Source: Williamsia limnetica (GTDB taxonomy: Bacteria > Actinomycetota > Actinomycetes > Mycobacteriales > Mycobacteriaceae). Taken from it: 64,000 bases of DNA. Numbering within the stretch: the first letter of the stretch is position 1; the number at the start of each line of letters is the position of its first letter. Shown in pieces: positions 38,901 to 51,200 of the stretch. The stretch is taken from assembly GCF_003217475.1 (NCBI RefSeq), contig NZ_QJSP01000018.1:58660-122659 (forward strand). Direction: 5' to 3'. The notes under the pieces are model-generated. The model was given only the letters and a program-made list of their open reading frames with translations. It made no database searches and was not told the DNA's origin. Position numbers and translations under genes: made by a program.

Positions 38901-40409
38901 TTATCGGGATCGGCAGGATGCGAACGTACCGACCTGAGCGAGTCGCAGATCCTCCAACTGCTCTTTCGCGTGGGCTCGGCCGACGTTGAAGTCCATCAAC
39001 CCGTGATCGGATCGGACCTCACGGGCGATGGTCCGGAGAACGCATCGGCGAAGGTCGTCAGGCAAGTCGAGGAGCGCGCCGGTGGCGTCGGGGGAGAGCT
39101 GCGACAGGTAGACGAGATCGATCTTCCCGGTCTTGTCGAACCGGTCGACGTTCGCCTGGGCGATCTGGTGGTCGGGGTTGTAGGCGGCGAAGCCCAGTGC
39201 CGCGACGATGGTCATGACACCGACGATGCGGGGGAGGTGACGCGTACCGAGTCCGATGCCTGCGGCGATCAGGATGATGAGGATCGCACCGAGCCACAGT
39301 TCGGTCGCCAAGACACTGATCCGCAACCGGGTGGCGCCGAAGGCGTCCATATAGAGATCCATCCGGTGCAGGGCCGATGCGACGACCGCCAGTGCACCCA
39401 GGCACAGACCACCGAGAATCGCTCGCACCAACGCGCGCCGGCTCGCCGTACTGCGATCTGCTCGCCGCCAGCCGACGGTGACAACCAGGATCGTCAGTGC
39501 GGTGATCGCGAACAGCTGCCAGAATCCGGACCGCGCGTATTCGGCGTAGGTGAGGTCAGAGGTGCGTTGGACGTACTCGTCGCCGCCGAACATCGCGCGG
39601 GCCTGGATGAGCAGAAACGCGACATACAGTGCCAGCACCGTGCCGGTCGGAACAGCCCACATCCAGGCGTCACCAGCTGGTCGACCTGAGCGCGGCGAGA
39701 CCCCTGGCTTCGAGAACCTGAGGAAGCAACCGAGGGCGGTGAATGCGGAGATGAGCAGTCCGAGAACGATATCGGGGCCGACGTTCGCATCGCCGAAGTC
39801 GGGGGTGAGGTCGCTCAACAGTGATGCGAACGTGGCGTCGGCTCCGGCGAAGAGCGCACCGAAGACCACCAGCAGCACGATCGTCGTCGCGGCCACTTTG
39901 ATGATCGCCCCGAGGTTCTTGATCGGCCTGTCGGCGCATGCCGTCCCGACACCCCGACACAGCCAGCCGATCGCGCCCAGGGACATCACGATCGGTGCCA
40001 CGAGCGAGAAGGCCATGTCTCGCACCGACCGTCCATCGACCAGCAGTACTCCGGTCACGAGTATGGCCAACAGGATGCACCAGCCCGCCAGCCATTCGGC
40101 GCTACGCCACCCCGCCACCATCAGCAGGGCCAGGATGCTCGCGGCGGTGAGCACTTGCAGCGGACTCGGACGCTCCGGCGAGCCGATGAAGACCGCGATG
40201 AGTACCGCTGCCCCGGTGAGCGCGATCCCGATGCCGATCAGCGTCGTGGGCAGCAGCATGGGTGCGATCAGAGCAACCAGGGCGACCGCCGCGAGCACTC
40301 TCGACGGCGCCGCGCCAGGGAGCGCCGTGGACACGGTGAGCCGGGCCGAGCGTGGGACCTTCTTCTCCAGCACGACCGGCGGAGCCTGTGGCAGATCGGT
40401 TTCGGGCAT
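38901..40409 (-). CDS. DUF4153/DUF4173-family integral membrane protein
   Basis: This 502-aa protein has about ten or more hydrophobic segments between residues 36 and 410. Its C-terminal part carries sequence typical of DUF4173 proteins: TYAEYARSGFWQLFA, NPDHQIAQANVDRF and TGKIDLVYLSQLSPDA. Their function is unknown. The N-terminus is cytosolic and proline-rich. The gene follows a histidine kinase gene in the same direction with a 52-bp gap, so it may belong to the kinase's transcription unit. Confidence 0.88.
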   Translation of the reverse strand: MPETDLPQAPPVVLEKKVPRSARLTVSTALPGAAPSRVLAAVALVALIAPMLLPTTLIGIGIALTGAAVLIAVFIGSPERPSPLQVLTAASILALLMVAGWRSAEWLAGWCILLAILVTGVLLVDGRSVRDMAFSLVAPIVMSLGAIGWLCRGVGTACADRPIKNLGAIIKVAATTIVLLVVFGALFAGADATFASLLSDLTPDFGDANVGPDIVLGLLISAFTALGCFLRFSKPGVSPRSGRPAGDAWMWAVPTGTVLALYVAFLLIQARAMFGGDEYVQRTSDLTYAEYARSGFWQLFAITALTILVVTVGWRRADRSTASRRALVRAILGGLCLGALAVVASALHRMDLYMDAFGATRLRISVLATELWLGAILIILIAAGIGLGTRHLPRIVGVMTIVAALGFAAYNPDHQIAQANVDRFDKTGKIDLVYLSQLSPDATGALLDLPDDLRRCVLRTIAREVRSDHGLMDFNVGRAHAKEQLEDLRLAQVGTFASCRSR

Positions 40410-40461
40410 GGGTTATCGCCTCTCGAAGATGGGGGTGAAATTTGGTGGAACGAGGGTGGTG

Positions 40462-41481
40462 TCAGCGCACGGGACGGACCGGCAGGCGGATCCGGATCCG
40501 GCAGCCGCCGGATTCGATACCTCGATCCCACGGGTCGTCAACGACCGCGATCTCGCCGCCGTGCAGATTGATGACCCACTGGGCGATCGCCAGGCCCAGG
40601 CCGGTGCCGCCGTCGCGGGACCCGCCGCGGGTGAACCGGTCGAAGATCCGGGTTCGTTCGGCGGGCGCGATACCCGGTCCCTGATCGGCGACCTCGAGGA
40701 CGACGACGTCCAGGTCCTGCCGGCCGGCCACCTGCACCACGCCGCCCGGCGGGGAGTGGCGTGCGGCGTTGTCGAGCAGATTGGCCAACACCTGATGCAA
40801 CCGCGCCTCGTCGGCGACAACGGTGAGATGAGGCGCGATGTCGGTCTCGAAGCTGATGTCGGCGCGTGATCGCATCCTGCACTCGGCGACGGCATCGGTG
40901 GCGAAGCGCAAGACATCCATCGGTGCGACGTCGAGCTGGGCCACGCCGCCCTCCACTCGGGAGAGATCGAGCAGTTCGTTGATCAGTCGACCCAGCCGGT
41001 CGGTCTGTGAGAGCGCCAACTCCAACGTGCCCTGATCTGGAGTACTCACGCCGTCGACGAGGTTCTCGAGGACGGCGTGGAGTGCCGCAACCGGAGTCCG
41101 TAGCTCATGCGCGACGTTGCCGATCACCTCACGGCGGTACTTGTCCTCATCCGCGAGGTCGTCTGCCATCTGGTTGAACGCTGTGGCCAGCGTCCCGATC
41201 TCGTCTCTCGAGGTCGCGCGGACCCGGACCGTGTAATCCCCTCGCGACATCCGCCGCACGGCACCGGTCATCTCGCGTAGCGGCGACGTCATGCCGTGGG
41301 CCAGGACCAGCGTCACCAGGAAGGCCACGAGCAACGCGACGAGCAGGGCGTATCGGAACTGCCACTGGGCGGTGACCCAGAACGACACGCTCGAGAGGGT
41401 CAGCGCCGAACCGACCACGACAGCGGTCTTGAACTTGAACGAATGCAAGGCATCGAGGGGGCGGGGGAGGTCAAGCGTCAC
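40462..41481 (-). CDS. Two-component sensor histidine kinase
   Basis: This 339-aa membrane kinase phosphorylates the response regulator encoded just upstream. Two transmembrane segments (about residues 18-37 and 44-63) are joined by a very short loop, so there is no extracellular sensor domain. A HAMP domain follows, then the H-box NVAHELRTPVAALH near residue 115. The ATPase domain has N-box NLLDNAARH, G1 DQGPGIAP, F-box FDRF and G2 GGTGLGLA. The GTG start overlaps the regulator's stop in GTGA, which sets the start and implies translational coupling. The open frame continues upstream only as a shadow of the regulator gene. Confidence 0.95.
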   Translation of the reverse strand: MTLDLPRPLDALHSFKFKTAVVVGSALTLSSVSFWVTAQWQFRYALLVALLVAFLVTLVLAHGMTSPLREMTGAVRRMSRGDYTVRVRATSRDEIGTLATAFNQMADDLADEDKYRREVIGNVAHELRTPVAALHAVLENLVDGVSTPDQGTLELALSQTDRLGRLINELLDLSRVEGGVAQLDVAPMDVLRFATDAVAECRMRSRADISFETDIAPHLTVVADEARLHQVLANLLDNAARHSPPGGVVQVAGRQDLDVVVLEVADQGPGIAPAERTRIFDRFTRGGSRDGGTGLGLAIAQWVINLHGGEIAVVDDPWDRGIESGGCRIRIRLPVRPVR

Positions 41482-42200
41482 GGCGTGCTGCTCTCGAGCG
41501 CGTACCCGATGCCGTGGACGGTACGGATCCGGTGGGCCCCGACCTTCTGGCGCAGCGAGCGGACGTGGGAGTCGACTGTCCGGGTCTCGCCCGCGCTCGG
41601 CCACTGCCAGACGGTCTCGAGCAACTGGGTGCGACTGAGAACTGCGCCCGGGTGCCGCGCCAACGACGTCAAGAGGTCGAACTCGGTACGCGTGAGATGA
41701 ACCGCCGAACCCGCGACGGCGACCTGGCGAGCGGCGTGATCGATCTGCAGATCCCCGAGTATCTGCGGGACCGAGGATTCGGCGGACGTCTCGGGCTGCG
41801 GGGCTCCGTAGCGCTCGGCCCGCCGCAGCAGGGCCCGGGTTCTCGCGACGAGCTCGCGCATGGAGAACGGTTTGGACAGGTAGTCGTCGGCGCCGACCCC
41901 GAGTCCGATGACCAGATCGGTCTCGCCGGACCGGGCGGTGAGCATCAGGACCGGCGTCGGCGCCTGCGACTGGATCCGTCGGCACACCTCCAGTCCGTCC
42001 ATGCCCGGCAGCATCAGGTCGAGGATCACCACGTCGGGATTGCTCTCGGAATGCTTCGCCACAGCGGCGGGGCCGGTGTCCGCGGTGTTCACATCGAAGC
42101 CCTCCGCGCGCATCCGATCGGCGATCGATGTCCTGATCAACGGCTCGTCGTCCACGATCAACACGGACGGAGGTCGGTCCCCGGATGGCTGTGAGGTCAT
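41478..42200 (-). CDS. OmpR/PhoB-family response regulator
   Basis: This 240-aa regulator has a receiver domain starting SVLIVDDEPLIRTS, with the phospho-acceptor Asp in DVVILDLMLPGMDG and the conserved Lys in YLSKPF. The C-terminal winged helix of PhoB type ends VDSHVRSLRQKVG...VHGIGYAL. The ATG at 42198-42200 was chosen because the receiver begins there; the longer open frame would add about 88 unrelated residues. No good ribosome-binding site is seen, so a leaderless transcript is possible. It is translated ahead of the kinase with a 4-base overlap. Confidence 0.95.
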   Translation of the reverse strand: MTSQPSGDRPPSVLIVDDEPLIRTSIADRMRAEGFDVNTADTGPAAVAKHSESNPDVVILDLMLPGMDGLEVCRRIQSQAPTPVLMLTARSGETDLVIGLGVGADDYLSKPFSMRELVARTRALLRRAERYGAPQPETSAESSVPQILGDLQIDHAARQVAVAGSAVHLTRTEFDLLTSLARHPGAVLSRTQLLETVWQWPSAGETRTVDSHVRSLRQKVGAHRIRTVHGIGYALESSTP

Positions 42201-42565
42201 GGAGGCGACGTTAGCTGCGGAATGTCGGCTGCCTGCGCAGATGTTGTGAAGAGACTGTGTAGATCTGCCGCCCGATAGCTGCTGGTGGGGGCAATTTGGA
42301 CGTACGCCGGATCTGTTGCATACTTGTCGGGTTGCCTTGATCGGCAGCTCGGCGCTGTCTGTCGTCCAACGACTGCTGGGCCACTGTCGATCAGAGAGCA
42401 CCACCGGACGAACCAAGCGGCTTCCGAACTGGTTCGAGCATCCGTTGTGGCGCACAACATGCAAGCTAGACCCCGCGTTCGCAAGGATGCACCCGGTACA
42501 AGTGATAGGCGCATGCGCATAAGTGTGTGTAGCGATCGCGACACGCCCGAGTGCGTGGACCGGAG

Positions 42566-42705
42566 GCCCGCTCAGGCGGGCAGAGCTCGAACGGCTCGCG
42601 CAAGCGGGCTTTGAACAATGACAGATGAACAGCGTCGATCACCACCGCGAGGTTTTGGTCACGAGGGTGCGGCCACTGTGTCGCGACCGCGAGGTGTTCA
42701 TCTGT
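42566..42705 (+). promoter_or_regulatory. Structured leader of the S10 ribosomal-protein operon
   Basis: The 535-bp gap 42201-42735 holds no convincing gene but has strong RNA structure before rpsJ. GCCCGC (42566-42571) can pair with GCGGGC (42576-42581). Extended by one base (42566-42572), it can pair instead with AGCGGGC at 42603-42609, giving mutually exclusive hairpins. Further on, ACAGATGAACA (42621-42631) pairs perfectly with TGTTCATCTGT (42695-42705). This encloses an inner GGTCACGA/TCGCGACC stem with one mismatch. The last arm ends 30 bases before the rpsJ start. Autoregulation by a ribosomal protein is a natural guess. Confidence 0.6.
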
Positions 42706-42735
42706 GCAGCCGAAAATGACGGAAGAGGACACAGC

Positions 42736-43041
42736 GTGGCGGGACAAAAGATCCGCATCCGGCTCAAGGCTTACGACCATGAGGCGATCGACGCGTCGGC
42801 GCGGAAGATCGTTGAAACCGTGACCCGTACGGGTGCACGCGTGGTCGGCCCTGTGCCGTTGCCCACCGAAAAGAACGTGTATTGCGTCATCCGCTCGCCG
42901 CACAAGTACAAGGATTCGCGCGAGCACTTCGAGATGCGTACACACAAGCGACTGATCGACATCCTCGATCCCACGCCGAAGACCGTTGACGCTCTGATGC
43001 GCATCGATCTGCCGGCCAGCGTCGACGTCAACATCCAGTGA
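42736..43041 (+). CDS. rpsJ: 30S ribosomal protein S10
   Basis: This 101-aa protein of the small-subunit head also serves as NusE in antitermination. It has [20 protein letters not shown] at the N-terminus and the conserved loop [19 protein letters not shown]. The GTG start has a GGAAGAGG site 8 bases upstream. It is the first gene of the S10 operon here and follows a structured leader. Confidence 0.98.
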   Translation: MAGQKIRIRLKAYDHEAIDASARKIVETVTRTGARVVGPVPLPTEKNVYCVIRSPHKYKDSREHFEMRTHKRLIDILDPTPKTVDALMRIDLPASVDVNIQ

Positions 43042-43058
43042 GTGGCGGGATTTAACAG

Positions 43059-43709
43059 ATGACTCAGAGAAATGTGAAGGGAATCCTGGGCACGAAGCTC
43101 GGGATGACCCAGGTCTTCGACGAAGACAACCGGGTGATCCCGGTGACCGTCGTCAAGGCCGGACCCAACGTGGTCACCCAGATCCGCACCGAAGAGACCG
43201 ACGGCTACACCGCTGTGCAGCTCGCCTACGGTGCCATCGATCCGCGCAAGGTCACCAAGCCTGTCGCCGGACAGTTCGCCAAGGCCGGGGTCACCCCGCG
43301 CCGGCATGTGTCCGAGATCCGCGTCCACGACGTGTCCGACTACACGGTGGGACAGGAACTGACGGCCGAGATCTTCGCCGACGGTGCACTGGTCGACGTG
43401 ACCGGCACCTCCAAGGGCAAGGGTTTCGCCGGTGTCATGAAGCGTCACGGCTTCAAGGGCCTGGGCGCCAGCCACGGCGTGCACCGCGTGCACCGCTCGC
43501 CCGGATCCATCGGTGGTTGCGCCACCCCCGGTCGCGTGTTCAAGGGCATGCGGATGGCCGGCCGGATGGGCAACGACAAGGTCACCACCCAGAACCTCAA
43601 GGTTCACAAGGTGGATGCCGAGTCCGGCCTCCTGCTGATCAAGGGAGCGATCCCCGGTCGCAAGGGCGCCATCGTCATCGTTCGCGACGCAATGAAGGGT
43701 GGTGCATAG
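43059..43709 (+). CDS. rplC: 50S ribosomal protein L3
   Basis: This 216-aa protein binds 23S rRNA near the peptidyl-transferase centre. The N-terminus has [11 protein letters not shown], and the long extension near residues 125-165 contains [15 protein letters not shown] and [15 protein letters not shown]. It starts 17 bases after rpsJ. The bases before its ATG show only a weak ribosome-binding site (GGCGGGATTT), which suggests coupling to rpsJ translation. Confidence 0.98.
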   Translation: MTQRNVKGILGTKLGMTQVFDEDNRVIPVTVVKAGPNVVTQIRTEETDGYTAVQLAYGAIDPRKVTKPVAGQFAKAGVTPRRHVSEIRVHDVSDYTVGQELTAEIFADGALVDVTGTSKGKGFAGVMKRHGFKGLGASHGVHRVHRSPGSIGGCATPGRVFKGMRMAGRMGNDKVTTQNLKVHKVDAESGLLLIKGAIPGRKGAIVIVRDAMKGGA

Positions 43710-43712
43710 CCA

Positions 43713-44384
43713 GTGAGCGTCAACACTGAAAAGCAGCAGACCCGCACGCTCGACGTGAAGGTGTTCGGCGGCAAGACCGACGGCACCGTCGAACTGCCTG
43801 CCGAGATCTTCGACGCACCGGCGAACATCTCGCTGATGCACCAGGTCGTCGTCGCGCAGCAGGGTGCAGCACGTCAGGGCACCCACGCCACCAAGACACG
43901 GGCCCAGGTCCGTGGTGGCGGTGCGAAGCCTTACCGCCAAAAGGGAACCGGCCGCGCCCGTCAGGGCTCGACCCGCGCACCCCAGTTCGCCGGTGGTGGC
44001 GTCGTGCACGGCCCGCAGCCGCGTGACTACAGCCAGCGCACCCCCAAGAAGATGAAGGCAGCTGCTCTGCGCGGAGCCCTCTCCGACCGGGCACGCAACG
44101 AGCGCATCCACGTGATCACCGAACTGGTCGCCGGACAGGATCCGTCTACCAAGACGGCTCGTCAGTTCCTCGCGGAACTGTCGGATCGCCGCAAGTTCCT
44201 GCTCGTCGTCGGCCGCGAGGACATCGCAGCCTGGAAGAGCGTGCAGAACCTGCAGCACGTCCTGCCGATCGCGCCCGATCAGCTGAACACCTACGACGTG
44301 CTCGATGCCGACGAGGTCGTCTTCAGCCGTGAGGCACTCGGCGTCTTCATCGATGGTGCGAGCAAAGATCAGAAGGAGGCCTGA
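43713..44384 (+). CDS. rplD: 50S ribosomal protein L4
   Basis: This 223-aa protein lines the exit tunnel with its central loop, seen here as [22 protein letters not shown] followed by [13 protein letters not shown]. The GTG start lies three bases after the rplC stop with AAGGGTGG upstream. In other bacteria L4 represses its own operon through the S10 leader; whether it does so here is not shown by the sequence. Confidence 0.97.
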   Translation: MSVNTEKQQTRTLDVKVFGGKTDGTVELPAEIFDAPANISLMHQVVVAQQGAARQGTHATKTRAQVRGGGAKPYRQKGTGRARQGSTRAPQFAGGGVVHGPQPRDYSQRTPKKMKAAALRGALSDRARNERIHVITELVAGQDPSTKTARQFLAELSDRRKFLLVVGREDIAAWKSVQNLQHVLPIAPDQLNTYDVLDADEVVFSREALGVFIDGASKDQKEA

Positions 44385-44389
44385 GAAAC

Positions 44390-44695
44390 ATGACAGTTCA
44401 GGCAAACCCACGCGACATCATCTTGGCCCCGGTGATCTCCGAGAAGTCCTACGGACTGATCGAGGACAACGTGTACACGTTCTTCGTGCACCCGGAGTCG
44501 AACAAGACCCAGATCAAGATCGCCATCGAAGAGATCTTCGGTGTGCAGGTCACGAGCGTGAACACCGCGAACCGGCAGGGCAAGCGCAAGCGCACCCGCG
44601 CCGGCTACGGCAAGCGCAAGGACACCAAGCGCGCGATCGTGACCCTGGCAGCCGACAGTAAGCCCATCGAGATCTTCGGAGGCCCGGTCGGCTGA
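44390..44695 (+). CDS. rplW: 50S ribosomal protein L23
   Basis: This 101-aa protein sits at the tunnel exit and docks trigger factor and the signal recognition particle. It has [15 protein letters not shown] near the N-terminus and the basic loop [20 protein letters not shown]. An AAGGAGG site lies inside the end of rplD, five bases of gap separating the genes. Confidence 0.97.
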   Translation: MTVQANPRDIILAPVISEKSYGLIEDNVYTFFVHPESNKTQIKIAIEEIFGVQVTSVNTANRQGKRKRTRAGYGKRKDTKRAIVTLAADSKPIEIFGGPVG

Positions 44696-44735
44696 CGCCG
44701 CCCGGACTCAGAAGAAGTAGAGGACAAGAAGACTC

Positions 44736-45572
<837 letters not shown>

Positions 45573-45591
45573 CCCAGGAGGGAGTTAGAGA

Positions 45592-45873
45592 ATGCCACGC
45601 AGCCTCAAGAAGGGCCCGTTCGTCGACGACCACCTGTTGGGCAAGGTCGATGTTCAGAACGAAAAGGGCACCAAGCAGGTCATCAAGACCTGGTCACGTC
45701 GTTCCACCATCATTCCGGACTTCATCGGACACACCTTCGCCGTCCATGACGGTCGCAAGCACGTGCCGGTGTTCGTCTCGGAGTCGATGGTCGGTCACAA
45801 GCTCGGCGAGTTCGCGCCGACCCGCACCTTCAAAGGTCATATCAAGGACGACCGGAAAGCGAAGCGCCGGTAA
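45592..45873 (+). CDS. rpsS: 30S ribosomal protein S19
   Basis: This 93-aa small-subunit protein complexes with S13 and touches the A-site tRNA. It starts [16 protein letters not shown] and contains [27 protein letters not shown] in two adjoining conserved stretches. A strong AGGAGGGAG site lies just before the ATG. Confidence 0.98.
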   Translation: MPRSLKKGPFVDDHLLGKVDVQNEKGTKQVIKTWSRRSTIIPDFIGHTFAVHDGRKHVPVFVSESMVGHKLGEFAPTRTFKGHIKDDRKAKRR

Positions 45874-45875
45874 TC

Positions 45876-47119
<1,244 letters not shown>

Positions 47120-47122
47120 GGC

Positions 47123-47539
47123 ATGTTGATCCCTCGTCGGGTCAAGCACCGCAAGCAGCACCACCCCAGCCTGAAAGGTCAGGCCACGGGCGGCACCAAG
47201 GTGACGTTCGGTGACTACGGCATCCAGGCTCTGGAAGCTGCCTACATCACCAACCGTCAGATCGAGTCAGCTCGTATTGCCATCAACCGGCACATCAAGC
47301 GTGGCGGCAAGGTGTGGATCAACATCTTCCCCGACCGCCCGTTGACGAAGAAGCCTGCCGAGACCCGCATGGGTTCCGGTAAGGGTTCGCCCGAGTGGTG
47401 GGTTGCCCCGGTCAAGCCCGGTCGCATCCTGTTCGAGATGAGCTACCCCAGTGAGGAGACTGCTCGCGAGGCCCTGCGCCGCGCGCAGCACAAGCTCCCG
47501 ATCAAGACCCGCATCGTGACCAGAGAGGAGCTGTTCTGA
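47123..47539 (+). CDS. rplP: 50S ribosomal protein L16
   Basis: This 138-aa protein organizes the A-site region of the large subunit. It starts [17 protein letters not shown] and contains [20 protein letters not shown] and [23 protein letters not shown] site overlaps the end of rpsC. Confidence 0.98.
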   Translation: MLIPRRVKHRKQHHPSLKGQATGGTKVTFGDYGIQALEAAYITNRQIESARIAINRHIKRGGKVWINIFPDRPLTKKPAETRMGSGKGSPEWWVAPVKPGRILFEMSYPSEETAREALRRAQHKLPIKTRIVTREELF

Positions 47540-47781
47540 TGTCAATCGGAATCGCCGCCGCTGAGCTCCGTGAGCTCAACGACGAAGAACTGGTCGAACG
47601 TTTGCGTGAGTCGAAGGAAGAGCTGTTCAACCTTCGGTTCCAGATGGCCACCGGTCAGCTCGACAACAACCGCCGGCTGCGTACCGTGCGTCGCGAAATC
47701 GCGCGCGTGTACACCGTCATGCGGGAACGCGAGCTCGGCCTGGCCGCCGGACCTGAAGCAAAGGACGGTGACGACGCATGA
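47539..47781 (+). CDS. rpmC: 50S ribosomal protein L29
   Basis: This 80-aa helical protein lies near the tunnel exit. It has [20 protein letters not shown] and the conserved [20 protein letters not shown]. Its ATG overlaps the rplP stop in TGATG. It is a little longer than many bacterial L29 proteins, with an acidic tail. Confidence 0.97.
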   Translation: MSIGIAAAELRELNDEELVERLRESKEELFNLRFQMATGQLDNNRRLRTVRREIARVYTVMRERELGLAAGPEAKDGDDA

Positions 47782-48071
47782 GTGAGGACCAGAAGGTGAC
47801 AGAAACGTCCACCACCGAGGAGCGTGCGCGCCGCAAAGAGCGGATCGGGTACGTCGTCTCGGACAAGATGCAGAAGACCATTGTGGTCGAGCTGGAAGAT
47901 CGTGTGAAGCACCCGCTTTACGGCAAGATCATCCGCACCACCAGCAAGGTCAAGGCCCACGACGAGAACGAGACCGCCGGTATCGGCGACCGCGTCCGTC
48001 TGATGGAGACCCGCCCCACCAGCGCCACCAAGCGCTGGCGTCTGGTCGAGGTCCTCGAGAAGGCCAAGTAG
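47778..48071 (+). CDS. rpsQ: 30S ribosomal protein S17
   Basis: This 97-aa protein binds 16S rRNA early in assembly. It has a charged N-terminal extension, then [20 protein letters not shown] and [19 protein letters not shown]. The start overlaps rpmC in ATGA. It is the last gene before a strong intrinsic terminator, so the S10 operon ends here and rplN is not adjacent. Confidence 0.98.
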   Translation: MSEDQKVTETSTTEERARRKERIGYVVSDKMQKTIVVELEDRVKHPLYGKIIRTTSKVKAHDENETAGIGDRVRLMETRPTSATKRWRLVEVLEKAK

Positions 48072-48085
48072 AAGTTCTACACTCA

Positions 48086-48127
48086 AGCGGCCCGTTCCCT
48101 TCACCGGGGGCGGGCCGCTTTTGTTTT
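48086..48127 (+). terminator. Intrinsic terminator of the S10 operon
   Basis: Arms AAGCGGCCCG (48086-48095) and CGGGCCGCTT (48112-48121) form a perfect 10-bp stem with a 16-base loop. TTGTTTT follows. It begins 14 bases after the rpsQ stop. Confidence 0.92.
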
Positions 48128-48134
48128 CACCACA

Positions 48135-48197
48135 TTCGTCCCCATCTGGTATCACCGAGGGAATATCACCCTCGGCGATCGCAGTAGGGGACGAATC
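48135..48197. repeat. Nested inverted repeat between rpsQ and the ATPase gene
   Basis: The outer perfect 10-bp arms are ATTCGTCCCC (48135-48144) and GGGGACGAAT (48188-48197). Inside lies a separate 7-bp hairpin, CCGAGGG (48156-48162) and CCCTCGG (48170-48176). ATCTGGT follows the first outer arm and recurs, overlapping the end of the second, as a direct repeat. It sits 25 bases past the stop of the leftward ATPase gene, so it may end that transcript or mark an insertion boundary. Confidence 0.65.
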
Positions 48198-48222
48198 TGG
48201 TGTCGACGGCGAGACGAGGCGC

Positions 48223-51200
48223 TCACCGTCTGCTGAGTTCGAGTACTTCCTCGTCGGACAGCGGAGATGATGGATGAAAGCTCAGGCACATCGGGGTGTT
48301 CACCTTCTGGAACGACGCACCATCCGGCGCCACGTAGAACTCCCCGGTGCCGAGTCGGCCGATGTCGTTGATCCGGCTGCCCTTGGCGGAGGCCATCTCG
48401 TTTGCGGCGTTGATCTGCACCGGCGTGTTGAGTCGTCCGAAGAACTGGGTTGAGGCGTTGCCGACGATCTTGGCATCGATGCCTTTGGGTGCCTGCGTCG
48501 CGAATACAAATCCCAATCCATACTTACGCGCCTGCGATGCGAGTGCAACGGTGCTACGCGTGCACGGCGTGACTCGTCCTGACGGCACCAGGGTCTGGGC
48601 TTCGTCCATGACGAACAACGCACCAAGTGGTCGATCGCCGGCCGGGTTCTTCTTGATCCAGGCGAACAGAGCGAGTTCGAGTTGATTGACGAATCCCTGG
48701 CGGTTGCCTTCGTCCGGCAGACCGATCAGGCTGATCACCGAGATACGGGCGCGTTTACCGGTAGTCGGGGTGAGCAGGACCGACGGGTCGACAGGTGTGC
48801 CGCCGCCGCCCAGCATCGGATTAATGATCATCGCGGCCTTCAAGTTCTCGGCCAGGATGCCCGCGAGTTTTTCGGTGTCGGTGAGTCCGCTCATGTCGTC
48901 GGTCATCTCTGACAGCAGGGCGACGTACCCGGCGAGGGATCCGCCGCCGCCGCGGCCGTACAACGCCATGGACCGCTTGAGGATGGCTTCTTGTAAGGCT
49001 GCTTTCGCTCCGCTGACCCCCGCATATGGCTTCAGCGCGGACACTGCCGCATCGACAGCCAGATCGAACTCGTCCGGGTTCTCCTGGACGGCGGCGAAGT
49101 CGGGGAGTGGTTGGAAGCTCAACGGCCGACCACCGCTGAGTCGTGGCGTCCAGGTGACGGTTTCGACGTTCGCGATGTAGTCGGAGGCTTTGGCGGCATC
49201 GTCGCCCGACCATGCTGACGGGGCTTCGGGCCATGCGGTCCCCAGCCGTGCGAGGTCGTTGTTGGGATCGAGGACGATCGCCGAAACACCCTGCAGTGCG
49301 CACTCTTCGATGAGCCGGCGGATCATCACCGTCTTCCCGGAACCTGACCCGGCGAAAATGGCGGTGTGTTTGCGGAGGGCCTCGAGCTCGACTGTGGCTT
49401 CACGGCCGGAGCGGGCCACTCCGAGGCGGATCGCGGTAGATGCGGGAGTCGGCGTGAGCGCGGGGGTGGGTGGTTGGTCAGGATCGATGACGGGGATCTC
49501 TGCGGTGGTCTCTGCCGATACCTCGGCCGACGGCGTCGCGGGTGGCGTGTGCGGCGCGGAAGCTTCCACCGGGGGGCCGGAGGGTGCGACAGGATCGAGC
49601 CTCGAGCTCGCCTCGCTGCCGGCATCGCCCAATGCGGCGCTCAGGAAGTCGATGTCATGCGCGGGCTGGCGCTCCTGGAGCCAGGTGTCGAGACCCCCGG
49701 GTATCTTCTTCATCATCTCGTTCAGCGCGCTGAGTTTCGAGATGTCGTCGGTCGACAGTGACAGCACCTGTCCGCCGTTGGCGGTGAACTCGCTGACGAT
49801 CTGCGCAGTCTTGGGACCACCGGGCCAATCGATGTTCCGGAGGATGAACAGTTGGCGGCGCGGGACGTTGGAGTCGAGCCCCGCCTCGATTGCGGCGTTA
49901 CGCAACCGGGATTGCACGGCAACCGCGTTGGGTGACGAGATGGCGCGGAATGCCCAGTGCTGTTCGTCGTCGATCTCCGAATCAAGCGTCAGCCGAAGCC
50001 GTGCATGCAACCGGAACTGACCGCCGACCGGATCGATCTCGAATGCATCAGAGCCCGACTCGATCGCCCAGGCCCGAAGTCCTGCGTTGAGGAGATCCGG
50101 GACGACGTCGTCTTCCTTCTTGGGATCCACAACTGGCGCGGTGATCGCGTTGCGGACGTGACGCTGGTAGGTCTCATCGAGATCCCCGGCGGCCGCCTGA
50201 TTACGGTCGGCGATCTTGGGGCGGTGCGGAGCATCGACAACCGTGGGTGGCTGATCGACCAGCGATTCCAGCTCCGCCACGTCGTCGTTGTCGAGGCAGT
50301 CATTGATGTGGCGATCGATCCGCTTGATCAATAGGCGCGCATTGAGCGAGGACGCCTGTCCGAACGCCGCATCTTTGACCGGCCAGGTCGGGTAAGGCGG
50401 CGTGAAATCAGTTCTCGCGAGCGCTTTGGTCAGGCGTCGTTCGACGAGCATGCGTGCAAACGCGCCGTCGGGTAGGCCTTCTAAGACGACGTTCGCTCGG
50501 AACCGATCCTGGACTGTGCTAGTCGCTTGAGATTCAATGATCGTCCAGATCTTCGGCAGGCACGAGATCACGCACACGGTGCGTAACAGCACCTCGCGCA
50601 CCGACATCAGACCGTGGGCCAGGAGGTCGATGATCGAACTGGCGTAAGCATCTGTCGCCGTGGCGTCCGTGCTCGAGCGCGATTGTGCGACGAGGGTATC
50701 GATCTGGTCGATCGCCAGCACTGAGGGACCGGTGGCGGCCATGAACTCGGAGATGGCGCGGACGGTCTGGTCGTGTGGCATCGCTCGCGGTGGCAGCTGC
50801 CACTCGTCCCGATCCGTCGGTTCGATCTCCTCGATGTTGTTCTCCAGGTAAGCGATACCCAGGTCATTGAGGCGAGAGTTCGGCGCTGCGGTGAGTACGA
50901 GTGCGCGCAGGGTGGCGTGATGGCTACGGATGAGCGCCGGGAGCGGCTTCCGGAGACCATTGACGAACTCGTCCAAGACTTCCGGGGTGATCGTTGTGTC
51001 ACCGGAAATCGCGCGACGCGCACTGCGGGTGGTGCCGGCGAGGTCAGCCAGTTTGCGCATGACTTCGTGGAGTTGGGTCTTGTCGACCGGTGGTTCGATC
51101 TGCCGGTTCAACGAGTCGAGTAGCGAACTGAGCAACGTCCGCCAGAAGTCACTCGGATCCAGGAGATCTAGCATGACGAAGTAGCCGTCCTGCGCCTGCA

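Noticed and set aside
39550..40869. 439-codon plus-strand frame opposite the DUF4173 and kinase genes
   Set aside because: It spans two well-supported minus-strand genes and shows no protein-like pattern.
42316..42614. Short frames in the gap before rpsJ
   Set aside because: They lack ribosome-binding sites and overlap strong RNA structure; the gap is better read as a promoter and leader region.
42771..44411. 546-codon minus-strand frame across rpsJ, rplC and rplD
   Set aside because: It is an antisense shadow of three ribosomal-protein genes.
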